Shown here in pieces: positions 9,394-19,975 of a stretch of 64,000 nt of DNA (positions within the stretch are counted from its first letter, which is position 1; every line of letters starts with the position of its first letter). Made by a program: the position numbers and the translations under genes. The DNA lies in assembly GCF_012395255.1 (NCBI RefSeq), contig NZ_JAAZQD010000001.1, positions 124,001-188,000 on the forward strand, in the 5' to 3' direction. The DNA is from Oleiagrimonas citrea. Its GTDB lineage: Bacteria; Pseudomonadota; Gammaproteobacteria; Xanthomonadales; Rhodanobacteraceae. The notes beneath the pieces are model-generated. The model was not told the DNA's origin and ran no database searches. It saw nothing but the letters and a program-made list of their open reading frames with translations.

Positions 9394-10245
9394 TCAGGGA
9401 CCGAAACCGATCTCGTCGCCCTGATGTTTGCGATCCCAGGCCCGTAATTCATCGCGGATGTGCGCAATGCGCTGTCGTCCCAGCGCATTGTGCTCGTCGT
9501 CGAGCACCTGCCCGCCCAACAGCTCGGCCATGCGCTGAGCCGTCGGCAGCATTGCGTCCCAGGCGTCCAGCGCCGAGACCGGGCCCGGAAGCGTCATGAA
9601 GAAGCTCAGGCCGGTAGTCGTCAGATCGACAACTCGGCTCAGATCGAAACTGCCCGGCTGCAGCATGTTGGCCACGCTGAAGATCGGCCCCAGCTCTGGC
9701 TTGCCTTCGAGCAGTCGATGGAAAATGCCCTTGTGGCCGAAATCCAGCCCGGCCTTGTCGGCGGCCACCACGAGATCGGCCCCCTGAAACACCGCGTTGC
9801 CCGGTGCCACTACATTGACCGCAACGATGCGCTCCACCGGCAGATCGGCAGGCCGCTGTCCCAGAGTCGAACGATGCGGATCGTGCGCCGGAGCAGGTGG
9901 TGCGGGCGCGGTGCGCTGCGCGGGCTCGATCGGAGGCAGCTCGATTTCCTCGACGTCGGCTTCCGGCTCGCTCTTCTGGGTCTCCAGCAGCGAAGCCTGG
10001 AACGGTTCGACCTGCGTGGTGCGCAAGTCCTCGTCGGGCATCGCATCGTCCGCGTCGAGTCCGTCTTCCTCTTGCGCATCGACACCGAATGTCGGTTCGC
10101 GACGCTCACCGCGAGAACCGGAGGGCGGCACCGGTTGACGGCGCCCCTGTCCGGGCTTGCGTGGCTGACCAAACAGCCAGATCAGGCCCAACACGATGAG
10201 GCCGATGATCAACAACGGAATGCCGACGGCGGGGTTCCAGTGCAT
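9394..10245 (-). CDS. zipA: Cell division protein ZipA
   Basis: The 283-residue protein has one N-terminal membrane helix (PAVGIPLLIIGLIVLGLIWLFG), a basic then acidic/proline-rich linker (about 30-135), and a C-terminal FtsZ-binding domain (about 150-280). ZipA tethers FtsZ to the membrane at the septum. It lies 119 bases after smc on the same strand, the order known from related genomes. DNA ligase A, which often follows zipA, is not present here. Confidence 0.88.
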   Translation of the reverse strand: MHWNPAVGIPLLIIGLIVLGLIWLFGQPRKPGQGRRQPVPPSGSRGERREPTFGVDAQEEDGLDADDAMPDEDLRTTQVEPFQASLLETQKSEPEADVEEIELPPIEPAQRTAPAPPAPAHDPHRSTLGQRPADLPVERIVAVNVVAPGNAVFQGADLVVAADKAGLDFGHKGIFHRLLEGKPELGPIFSVANMLQPGSFDLSRVVDLTTTGLSFFMTLPGPVSALDAWDAMLPTAQRMAELLGGQVLDDEHNALGRQRIAHIRDELRAWDRKHQGDEIGFGP

Positions 10246-10364
10246 GCCCTACTCCAGAGTTCTTTCGCGAACGGTCTTGTGCGCGCCGACGCCGTTCACG
10301 TCGACCGATGCCGCCTATTCTTGCGCCTGTCGCAGCGCAAGCCAACCTTCCGAATGGCTACGGT

Positions 10365-13300
10365 TCAGGCCGCACCCGCCAGACGCGCGGCCTCGGCCAG
10401 GTCGACCTGCACCAGACGCGACACGCCCGGTTCGCGCATGGTCACGCCGCACATCTGCTCGGCGGCCTCCATGGTCGACTTGTTGTGGGTCACGAACAGG
10501 AACTGCACGCGGTCGCTCATTTCCTTGACGACGTTGGAAAAACGTCCGACGTTGGCCTCGTCCAGCGGCGCGTCGACCTCGTCGAGCAGACAGAACGGCG
10601 CGGGATTGAGCGCGAAGATCGAGAACACCAATGACACCGCGGTCATGGCCTTCTCGCCGCCGGACAGCAGCGTGATGTTGCTGACGCGCTTGCCCGGCGG
10701 GCGCGCCATGATGGTCACGCCGGTATTGAGCAAATCATCGCCGGTCAGCTCGAGGTAGCCGTGACCGCCGCCGAACAAACGCGGGAACAGTTCCTGCATG
10801 CCGGCGTTGACCTTGTCGAAGGTTTCCTTGAAACGCTGACGGGTCTCGCGATCGATCTTCTTGATCGCGTTCTCGAGCGTCTCGAGCGCGCTGCCGAGAT
10901 CCTCCAGCTGCGCATCCAGGTATTTCTTTCGCTCAGCCTGTTCTTCGTATTCCTGAATCGCCGCGAGATTGACCGGCTCCAGTCGCTGGATGCGCTGCGC
11001 CAGGGTCTCCAGATCCTTCTTCCAGACCGAGGCGTCGGCGTCCTCGGCCAGCTCCTGCAGCAGCGCTTCCGGTTCCAGGCCGAGTTCGCCGATGGATTCT
11101 TCCAACTGCCGCGCGCGAAGTTCCAGCGCCTGCGCGGACATGCGCTTCTCGGACAGGGATTCGCGTTTGGCCTGCAGCGTCTGCTCGAGTTGCTGGCGAT
11201 CCTGCTCCAGACGCCGCACCTGGGCGTCGCTCTCTTCGACGGCGCGACGCGCCTCGACCAGTTTCTTGTCGACCAGCAGCCGCTGATCCAGGCACGCCTG
11301 ACGTTCGGCCTCCAGTTCGGCGATCGGACTGGAGCCTTCTTCCAGCTGCTGTTCGATAGCTTCACGGCGCGCCTGCAATTGCTGCAGCTGGGCCTCCATG
11401 CGTGACACGGACTGCTTCAGCGACTGCTGCGCGGAACGGCGCGATTCCAGACTGAGCGCCAGCTCATGCGCCTGATCGGAGGCGTCGCGTGCGTTCATGC
11501 GCGCTTCCTCGCGCGCTTCGAGCAGAGTGCGACGCTCGTTGTCCAGTTCGCGGCGACGGTCTTCCAGGTCGCCCATGCCGGAAACGGTCTGATCCAGACG
11601 CGAACGCGCCTCGCGGGTCTGCTCCTGCAACGCCGCGTGGTGTTCGTTCAGTTCCTTGAGCTCGCCCTCGATCTTCTCGGCACGCGCACGCGCCGTTTCG
11701 ACCTTGCCGCGATGACTCTGCAATTGCCCGGCCAGTTCCGAAAGACGCCGGTGCGCGGTGTACAGCTCACGCTGGGCATCGTCACGCACACGCTCGGCTT
11801 CAGCCTTCTCGCTGCGCAGCGTCTCGAGTTGTTCCGTCAACATCTCCACGCGCGTTTCCAGTTGCTGCACCTGTTCGCGCAGCTGCTGGATCTCGCGCTC
11901 ACGTGCCAGCACGCCCACCTGATTGTCACCGGCGCGGCGCACACGCGCCCACTGCGGCGAAAGCCACAGACCGTCGCGGGTGATGACGGATTGCTGCGGC
12001 GACAGATCCGCGACCCGCTGCTGCGCGGCCGAGGCGCTGTCGGCGGTATGCACTTGCGCCAGAAGAGCCATGGCCGCAGCCGGGCCCTGCACATGTCCGG
12101 CCAACGTTCCCGCCGTCGAAGCAGCGGATTCCTGTGCGACCACGGTGATACTGGCGTCGTCGAGTTGCTCGAGTTCGTCGATCAGCTTGTGCGGATCGTC
12201 GACCAGCACGCCATCGAGCATACCGGCAAGCACCGTTTCGACGGCGGTCTCCCAACCGGGCTCGACCTTCAGCGCTTCACCAAGACGACGCGCCTTGTCC
12301 AGGCCGAGCCGCGAAAGCCATTCACTCGCTGCGCCCTCGTCCTGGCCGAGCGCCGCATGCTGCAGCGCCTCGAGTGAGGACAGACGCCCGGAGGCAGTCT
12401 GCAACGCGTGGCGGGTCTGATTGAGCTCGGCCTGCGTCTCGCGTTCACGCTCGATCACGCCTTCGTGGGCCTGCTTGCGTTCTTCCAGTGCGGCACTGAG
12501 CGATTCGACCTGAACGCCCTGCCGCTCATGATCGCTGGCCAGCGTCTCGGCCGCGGCGGCCAACGCCTCGACGTCGCTGGCGCGTTGTTCGGTCTGCAGC
12601 GCTTCACGGCGGCGCGACAGATCCAATGCCTGCCGGTCCAAATAATCCAGGCGGGTACGCTCGACCTCCGCGGCACGCGACGCCTCGGAAGCCGTGCCCG
12701 TGTGCTTGTCCCAGCGCTCCTGCCAGTCGGACAACTTCGCCTCGGCGTCGCGCTGGGCTTCGGCGGTGGCCTGCTTGGCCTCGCGCAACGTCTCCAGCTT
12801 GGGCGTGCCCTCTTCCAGCGCGGTGTTCAACGTGGCCAGCTGTTCGCGATCGGCATCCAGATGGCTGACCAGTTCGCCATGCTCGCGCTCGGCGTCGGCC
12901 TTGGCGCGCTCGAGACGCTCGGCGGTCTCCTGGTTGTGCCGAACCTGCTGCTCGACACGGGCGATCTCCGCGCCGATGCGGTAGACCTCGCCCTGCACCT
13001 CGTTCATGTGCTCGTTGGCGGCGTGATGGTGCTCGCGCGTGGACTCGATGCGCGCCTGCAGTTCACTCTGCTCGGCGACGAACTTCTCGATCTCCAGCTC
13101 GGACTTGCGCAGTCCTTCGCCCTGACTCTCGTGCTTGCGGCGCACGCCCCGGTATTCCAGCGCCTGCAGCTCGGCCTGCTTGCGTTTTTGCTCTTCCTTG
13201 TAGCCCTTCCAGCGTTCGGCCGCGCGCGCCTGGCGATTGAGGTGCTCGAGCTGTTTCTCGACTTCCTCGCGCACGTCGGAAATGCGTTCGAGGTTCTCAC

Positions 13301-13862
13301 GCGTATGACGGATACGGGTCTCGGTCTCCTTGCGCCGCTCCTTGTACTTGGAGATGCCCGCGGCCTCCTCCAGATGCCCACGCAACTCGTCCGGATGCGA
13401 GTCGATGATCTGGCTGATCATGCCCTGCTCGATGATCGAGTAGCTGCGCGGCCCCAGGCCGGTTCCGAGAAAGATGTCCGTGATGTCGCGACGACGGCAG
13501 CGGCTGCCGTTGAGGAAGTACTGCGACTGGCCGTCGCGGCTGACGGTGCGCTTGACCGAGATTTCCGCGTACTGCGCGAACTCGCCCTGCACCGTGCCGT
13601 CGCTGTTGTCGAAGATCAGTTCGACCATCGCCTGCCCGACCGGCTTGCGCGCGCTGGAACCGGAGAAGATCACATCGGTCAGCGAATCGCCGCGCAGGCG
13701 GCTGGCCGCACTTTCGCCCATCACCCAGCGAATGGCATCGATGATGTTGGACTTGCCGCAGCCATTGGGACCGACAACGCCGGTCATGTTGGTGGGCAGA
13801 TGCAGGGTGGTCGGATCGACGAAGGACTTGAATCCGGCCAATTTGATGGTGGTCAGGCGCAT
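10365..13862 (-). CDS. smc: Chromosome partition protein SMC
   Basis: The 1165-residue ATPase has a Walker A site at residue 32 onward (GPNGCGKSNIIDAIRW), two long coiled coils flanking a hinge at roughly 500-650, the ABC signature LLSGGEKAMTA and a Walker B in PFCLLDEVDAPLDEAN near the C-terminus. SMC with ScpA/ScpB loops and compacts DNA for segregation. This lineage uses SMC rather than MukB, unlike the Enterobacterales. The start ATG gives the canonical MRLTTIKLAGFKSFVDPTTL. Confidence 0.97.
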   Translation of the reverse strand: MRLTTIKLAGFKSFVDPTTLHLPTNMTGVVGPNGCGKSNIIDAIRWVMGESAASRLRGDSLTDVIFSGSSARKPVGQAMVELIFDNSDGTVQGEFAQYAEISVKRTVSRDGQSQYFLNGSRCRRRDITDIFLGTGLGPRSYSIIEQGMISQIIDSHPDELRGHLEEAAGISKYKERRKETETRIRHTRENLERISDVREEVEKQLEHLNRQARAAERWKGYKEEQKRKQAELQALEYRGVRRKHESQGEGLRKSELEIEKFVAEQSELQARIESTREHHHAANEHMNEVQGEVYRIGAEIARVEQQVRHNQETAERLERAKADAEREHGELVSHLDADREQLATLNTALEEGTPKLETLREAKQATAEAQRDAEAKLSDWQERWDKHTGTASEASRAAEVERTRLDYLDRQALDLSRRREALQTEQRASDVEALAAAAETLASDHERQGVQVESLSAALEERKQAHEGVIERERETQAELNQTRHALQTASGRLSSLEALQHAALGQDEGAASEWLSRLGLDKARRLGEALKVEPGWETAVETVLAGMLDGVLVDDPHKLIDELEQLDDASITVVAQESAASTAGTLAGHVQGPAAAMALLAQVHTADSASAAQQRVADLSPQQSVITRDGLWLSPQWARVRRAGDNQVGVLAREREIQQLREQVQQLETRVEMLTEQLETLRSEKAEAERVRDDAQRELYTAHRRLSELAGQLQSHRGKVETARARAEKIEGELKELNEHHAALQEQTREARSRLDQTVSGMGDLEDRRRELDNERRTLLEAREEARMNARDASDQAHELALSLESRRSAQQSLKQSVSRMEAQLQQLQARREAIEQQLEEGSSPIAELEAERQACLDQRLLVDKKLVEARRAVEESDAQVRRLEQDRQQLEQTLQAKRESLSEKRMSAQALELRARQLEESIGELGLEPEALLQELAEDADASVWKKDLETLAQRIQRLEPVNLAAIQEYEEQAERKKYLDAQLEDLGSALETLENAIKKIDRETRQRFKETFDKVNAGMQELFPRLFGGGHGYLELTGDDLLNTGVTIMARPPGKRVSNITLLSGGEKAMTAVSLVFSIFALNPAPFCLLDEVDAPLDEANVGRFSNVVKEMSDRVQFLFVTHNKSTMEAAEQMCGVTMREPGVSRLVQVDLAEAARLAGAA

Positions 13863-14073
13863 GCGTGTCCGTATTCGCTGGAGTTCGCCCGGTCGTCAAC
13901 GCCGGACTTCATCGGTTCGTGGAGCCATGTCAAGCCGCCACTGTGCCAAGGGTGTCATGCAGGCGCAATCTGCGAATTGAGCAGCCATTTAAATCAATGG
14001 CTTGCACAACACTCCTCAGGTTAAATCACCCGTCGGATCCGGCGTTACCGAGCCATTCTTGCGGGCGGACGCC

Positions 14074-14343
14074 CTACGGGGCCTCTCCCGGCGCGTGGGC
14101 CTCGATGGCCAACGCGTGAATACCGTCGCCCATCAACGCCCCCACGGCATCGTAGACCAAACGGTGCCGCTTCAGGGGGAGCAGACCCGCGAAGGCCTCG
14201 CTGGTGACGCGCACCCGGTAATGCCCCTGCCCCTCGCCGGCATGCCCGACATGCAGATGACCTTCATCGAGCACTTCCAGCGACACGGGCCGCAGCGCCT
14301 CGGCGACCCGCGTGCGAATCTGCTCGACCATCTCTGCGCTCAT
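14074..14343 (-). CDS. BolA-family protein
   Basis: The 89-residue protein carries the BolA fold hallmarks: an N-terminal helix, [12 protein letters not shown], and [22 protein letters not shown] at the C-terminus with the conserved His that can help bind a [2Fe-2S] cluster with monothiol glutaredoxins. BolA proteins affect cell shape, stress responses and iron-sulfur trafficking. The ATG overlaps the stop of the YciI-like gene by four bases, so the pair is translationally coupled. Confidence 0.9.
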   Translation of the reverse strand: MSAEMVEQIRTRVAEALRPVSLEVLDEGHLHVGHAGEGQGHYRVRVTSEAFAGLLPLKRHRLVYDAVGALMGDGIHALAIEAHAPGEAP

Positions 14344-14639
14344 GGCATCACCTGGATGAACGGCTGCACGTCGACGCGCGCATAGACGCCGGTCTCGACA
14401 TACGGGTCGGCATCGGCCCAGGCGCGAGCCGCGTCCAGGGATTCGAATTCCGCCACGATCAAGCTGCCGCGGAACCCGGCAGGTCCCGGCTCCGTCGAAT
14501 CGATGGCCGGGAACGGTCCGGCCAGACGGATGCGGCCTTCGGACTGCAGCGCCTGCAGACGGGCCAGGTGTGCCGGACGCGCGGCTTTGCGCTTGTCCAG
14601 CGACTCGGGATGATCGAATCCCATGATGACGTACCACAT
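14340..14639 (-). CDS. YciI-like protein (YCII domain)
   Basis: The 99-residue single-domain protein begins [17 protein letters not shown] and contains the His-Asp pair common in YCII domains (DHP near residue 9). A five-residue longer form starting further upstream is possible, but MWYV is the usual family start. Function is not firmly known; the fold is a dimeric ferredoxin-like barrel and some members are enzymes. YciI beside BolA is a recurrent pair in proteobacteria. Confidence 0.85.
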   Translation of the reverse strand: MWYVIMGFDHPESLDKRKAARPAHLARLQALQSEGRIRLAGPFPAIDSTEPGPAGFRGSLIVAEFESLDAARAWADADPYVETGVYARVDVQPFIQVMP

Positions 14640-14748
14640 GGCGGAACTCCGCAAGAACTCGGGCCGCAGAGTCTAGTGCATGCCTGCCCGCGATGGGTCG
14701 ACACATCATCACGCCGCGCCGCGTCAGCCTCGCGCAACGGCGGCACGA

Positions 14749-15645
14749 TTATCCCTTGAAGGTTTTGGCGCCATTGCGTTTGGCGAAGGGCGCGTACTTG
14801 TCGGCCTTGTCCACGAAGACCTTGCTGAAACTCTTCCCCGCATGATCCTTGCTGCCGACCACATGACCGAGAGCCGTATGTACACGACTGCCATCACCAC
14901 CGCCGTGGAAGTCACGCCCCGCCTCGGCGAGCATCAGGTTGCTCATCTTGTGGGCCCATTTCTGACCGCGTGAAGTCAGGCCCGCCTGGCCGAAGGACGT
15001 CGCCGCCGCATCTCGGTCACCTGCAATCATGTGCTGCATCCCGGTGGCGACGTGCGACCGCCGCTCCTCGAGCGAGGCATCCGAGCGCCAGTAGACCTTG
15101 TCCCCGCTTCCGGCATTCGCCAGCCTCTTGTCGAGACGAACGGCAAGATCGGGGTAATCGTAGATCTTGCTCTTGTCCTTCACCCGGCTGTTCCAGACGG
15201 CGGCGATGTCGTTGCCGACGTGCAGCGAATGCACGCCCATCTGGCCCGGGGCGAACTCGACCTTGCGATTGACCGTCTTGACCTGCTTGCGAACCGACTT
15301 GATGTCCCCGTGCCCGCGCACGGCTTCCGACATGGACAGGATTGCCCCCGTCTGCTCGGGAATCTTCGCGAAATCGAGCGCCGCGTACTTTTGCACGTCC
15401 GCAAGCTTGCGCTTGCCGGGGATGCCCACTCCGCCGGCCATGTTCATGGTCGGCTGCTTGTTTCCCAGATCAAGCAGCGCCCGGTACTCCTCCTGGCTGA
15501 TCGATTTTCGGCTCTGGCGCTTCGGCAACGACGATTTCGACACCGGAGAAGAACGCTTTTTGTTGATCGGGGAATTCCGTTTGTCGACGCCCAGATCGAC
15601 CACTTTCTTGGGCGGTCCCTTTCCGCCTCGACCCCGACCAGACAT
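14749..15645 (-). CDS. Orphan basic protein with histone-H4-like N-terminus
   Basis: I do not recognise this 298-residue protein. The ATG at 15645 has a good ribosome site (AAGGAG, seven bases away) and gives MSGRGRGGKGPPKK; residues 2-10 match the start of eukaryotic histone H4/H2A in eight of nine positions. The first 50 residues hold 15 Lys/Arg and only two acidic residues and look unstructured. The remainder is soluble with mixed helix, has no cysteine, no signal peptide and no membrane segment, and ends in the basic KRNGAKTFKG. It is inserted between lysS and the yciI-bolA pair. It could be a nucleic-acid-binding protein or a secreted effector, but neither is shown. Confidence 0.7.
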   Translation of the reverse strand: MSGRGRGGKGPPKKVVDLGVDKRNSPINKKRSSPVSKSSLPKRQSRKSISQEEYRALLDLGNKQPTMNMAGGVGIPGKRKLADVQKYAALDFAKIPEQTGAILSMSEAVRGHGDIKSVRKQVKTVNRKVEFAPGQMGVHSLHVGNDIAAVWNSRVKDKSKIYDYPDLAVRLDKRLANAGSGDKVYWRSDASLEERRSHVATGMQHMIAGDRDAAATSFGQAGLTSRGQKWAHKMSNLMLAEAGRDFHGGGDGSRVHTALGHVVGSKDHAGKSFSKVFVDKADKYAPFAKRNGAKTFKG

Positions 15646-15727
15646 GGCTCCGCTCCTTCGACGCATCGTCCTGATGATGCGTCGAAACTAGATCCGCAGC
15701 AGCGGCTCGGTCAAGCCAGGAATGCGC

Positions 15728-17284
<1,557 letters not shown>

Positions 17285-17366
17285 CGGGGGAGCCTGTACC
17301 AAGTGGAACTGCGCAGTGTATGCGAGCGGCCGCGCATCACAAAGCCTTGCGAGGTCATGATCACCC

Positions 17367-17395
17367 CTGAAAACGACCTATCGGTTGGATATAGA
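17367..17395 (+). promoter_or_regulatory. Probable sigma-70 promoter of the secreted protein gene
   Basis: CTGAAA at 17367-17372 and TATAGA at 17390-17395 are 17 bp apart, a plausible -35/-10 pair, leaving a leader of about 100 bases before the ATG at 17500. The assignment is by consensus only. Confidence 0.45.
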
Positions 17396-17499
17396 CCGTT
17401 TACCGCATTGCGGCACGAGATACGTCGAGCAAGCCTAGAGCGATGGGGCCGCAGAACATCGACGCGACACCCGGTATCCCCTACCGAGGAGAAAGCACG

Positions 17500-18285
17500 A
17501 TGAAATTCCGTTACCACACCACCCTGCTGACCGCGCTGCTGGCTCTTGTCGCCGCCTTCGCGTCAGCCTCCGCCTTCGCCGCCGACGAGAAGAAGGACGA
17601 CGCGAGCCACCGCAACATCACCTCCGAATGGATTCTGTGGGTCAAGCGTGGCGATGAACAAGCGTTCGAAGCCGCCATCAAGAAATACGCCGCCTGGCGC
17701 AAGGATCAGGGCGAAAACACGCGTTGGGACATCTACCAGCCTGTCGTCGGTTCCGACCTGGATCACTATGTGATCCGTTCCGAGAACCACACCTGGGCCG
17801 ACTTCGACGCCAACAGCAAGTGGGCCATGGAGCACAAGGCCGGACCGCAGTACATGGAAGACGTGGCGCCATACGTCAAACACGAGGAGCACTACTTTTC
17901 CGCCTATGACACCAAGCGCAGCCACTGGATGTCGGACGAGGGATACCGCTATTTCGCGGTCTACAGCTATCACTTCAAGCCCGGCAGCCGGGATACCGTC
18001 AAGAACGTGCTGAGCAAGATCCACAAGGCGGTGACCGACGAGAAGTGGCCGCACAGCTACGGTATCGAATACACCATCGGCGGCAAGGAGGGCATGAGCG
18101 TGGTCATGCCGATGAAAAACTATGCCGACATGGAAGAGCCGAACCCGAACCTGATGAAGGTCGTGGCCAAGTCGCTGGGATCGGAGACGGCCGCGAAAGC
18201 ACTGTGGCACGATTTCGCCATGGCGATCCATAAACGCAGCATGGCGATCTATATGCACCGGCCCGATCTGTCGACGCCGAAGTAG
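17500..18285 (+). CDS. Secreted protein with duplicated ABM-like (dimeric alpha/beta barrel) domain
   Basis: The 261-residue product has a clean signal peptide (hydrophobic 8-22, cleavage after SASAFA around residue 27) and a strong ribosome site (GAGGAGAAAG). The mature part appears to contain two copies of one fold: residues about 40-108 and 150-214 share the pattern strand, helix with Lys/Ala-rich face, Tyr-rich strand, then a strand ending NHTWADFDAN or KNYADMEEPN. This resembles antibiotic-biosynthesis-monooxygenase/NIPSNAP-type barrels fused in tandem, probably periplasmic. No catalytic residues are recognised. It lies between lysS and prfB on the opposite strand. Confidence 0.75.
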   Translation: MKFRYHTTLLTALLALVAAFASASAFAADEKKDDASHRNITSEWILWVKRGDEQAFEAAIKKYAAWRKDQGENTRWDIYQPVVGSDLDHYVIRSENHTWADFDANSKWAMEHKAGPQYMEDVAPYVKHEEHYFSAYDTKRSHWMSDEGYRYFAVYSYHFKPGSRDTVKNVLSKIHKAVTDEKWPHSYGIEYTIGGKEGMSVVMPMKNYADMEEPNPNLMKVVAKSLGSETAAKALWHDFAMAIHKRSMAIYMHRPDLSTPK

Positions 18286-18311
18286 GACTTCCGCGCGATA
18301 CACGCGAACAG

Positions 18312-18345
18312 ACAGCCGCTCCGGAAACGGAGCGGCTGTTTCATT
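18312..18345 (+). terminator. Rho-independent terminator between the secreted protein gene and prfB
   Basis: A 12-bp perfect stem (ACAGCCGCTCCG) closes a GAAA tetraloop and is followed by TTTCATTT on the plus strand. It ends the secreted-protein transcript and may also serve the convergent prfB. Confidence 0.85.
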
Positions 18346-18349
18346 TGGA

Positions 18350-19481
18350 TCAGGCGTTGGCGTCGGCGCGTTTGGCGCCAGCTTCGAGACCGGACTTCAG
18401 CGCACCCTCGACGAATTCATCCAGATCGCCGTCCAGCACCTTCTGCGTGTCGCTGCGCTCGATACCGGTGCGCAGATCCTTGATACGCGACTGGTCCAGC
18501 ACGTAGTTGCGGATCTGGCTGCCCCATCCGATGTCGGACTTGGTCGCTTCCAGCGCATCCTTCTCGGCATTGCGCTTCTGGATCTCCAGTTCGTACAGCT
18601 TCGCGGCCAGCATCTTCATCGCACGATCACGGTTGGCGTGCTGGCTGCGTTCGGTCTGACAGGCCACGACCACGCCGCTGGGTATGTGCGTGATACGCAC
18701 GGCGGACTCGGTCTTGTTGACGTGCTGACCACCGGCACCGGAAGAACGGTACACGTCGGTCTTCAGGTCGGCCGGATTGATGTCGATGTCGATGCTGTCG
18801 TCGACCTCGGGCGAAACGAACACCGAGGTGAAGCTGGTGTGGCGACGATTGTCCGAGTCGAACGGACTCTTGCGCACCAGGCGATGCACGCCGATCTCGG
18901 TCTTCAGCCAACCGTAGGCGTAGTCGCCTTCGACCCGCAGCGTGGCCGATTTGATGCCCGCCACTTCGCCGCCGGAGACTTCCAGCAGCTCGGTCTTCCA
19001 GCCGCGGTGCTCGCACCAGCGCAGGTACATGCGCAGCAGCATCTCGGCCCAGTCCTGCGCCTCGGTGCCGCCGGCGCCGGCCTGGATATCGACGAACGCA
19101 TTATTGGCGTCCATCTCGCCGGAGAACATGCGCTGGAACTCCAGTTTATCGACACGGCGCGCCAGCCCGTCGACATCCTTCTGCACGGAATTCACCGTGT
19201 CCTCGTCGCCATCGTCGGCGGCCAGTTCCAGCAATTCGCCGGCATCGGAAAGCCCGGCGGTCAGACTGTCGATACCGGTGACGATTTGTTCCAGGCGGGC
19301 GCGTTCGCGGCCCAGATCCTGCGCACGCGACGGATCGTCCCACACCGTGGGATCTTCCAGTTCGCGGGTGACTTCCTCTAGACGTTCACGCTTGCCCGGG
19401 TAGTCAAAGAAACCCCCTGAGCGCGTCGACGCGGCTCTTGAGGTCCGCGATCTGCGCAAGGATCGGATTGATCTCGATCAT
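18350..19481 (-). CDS. prfB: Peptide chain release factor 2 (programmed +1 frameshift)
   Basis: RF2 is encoded in two frames: 25 codons from the ATG at 19481 ([20 protein letters not shown]...) to CTT at 19407, then an in-frame TGA at 19404-19406. Skipping one base (T at 19406) continues in the second frame ([12 protein letters not shown]...) to 18350, giving 376 residues. The slippery CTT-TGA-C is preceded by an internal Shine-Dalgarno-like AGGGGG at 19413-19418, exactly as in E. coli prfB. The release domain shows the SPF stop-codon recognition tripeptide and GGQ ([11 protein letters not shown]). RF2 reads UGA and UAA, so the frameshift autoregulates its own level. Confidence 0.97.
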
Positions 19482-19559
19482 GATGATGTTCCGTACGAAT
19501 GCATCGCCCGACGCCATGCCGGGCAAAGGCGCCGAGGATAGCAAATGCCGCTGCGGCTT

Positions 19560-19937
19560 TCAGTCGCCGGCGACGCCTTCGAGCAGCCATGCGCGCGCGG
19601 CCGGAAGCTCACTGCCCGGAAAACTGCGGAACTCGCCGGGAAACAGGGCGCTGATCGCCGGTACCGTCTGCGCGATCCAGCCAATATCGCCCACGATCGC
19701 AACCCGCTCGAAACCGCTGAAATGACGCAGCCCGAGCTTGGCGTCGTCCCACATCGCACGCGTTTCAAAGCCGGTGAAGTCGTCGGCGAAGTGGTAGAGC
19801 AGGCGCACCTTGTCGCGCAGTGCGAACATCGCCTCGAGGTCGGGCACAATGACGTTCTCGTAATCGTCCGCCGTCACTTCCCCGTGCGCGCTGAAGCCCA
19901 CCACACCCGCGGGAAGACCAGTCATCTGCTTGATCAT
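19560..19937 (-). CDS. SpoIIAA-like/STAS-fold protein (DUF3478)
   Basis: The 125-residue soluble protein begins MIKQMTGLPAGVVGFSAHGEVTADDYENVIVPDLE, the typical opening of the SpoIIAA-like family. It continues with VRLLYHFADDFTGF and VAIVGDIGWI, alternating strands and helices of a STAS fold. The ATG at 19937 has a GGAGG nine bases upstream; a GTG two codons earlier would be too close to it. Function is unknown in the family. It lies downstream of the response regulator on the same strand. Confidence 0.8.
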   Translation of the reverse strand: MIKQMTGLPAGVVGFSAHGEVTADDYENVIVPDLEAMFALRDKVRLLYHFADDFTGFETRAMWDDAKLGLRHFSGFERVAIVGDIGWIAQTVPAISALFPGEFRSFPGSELPAARAWLLEGVAGD

Positions 19938-19975
19938 GCACACACACCTCCGTTTCTTCTATATGTCTACGTGGC

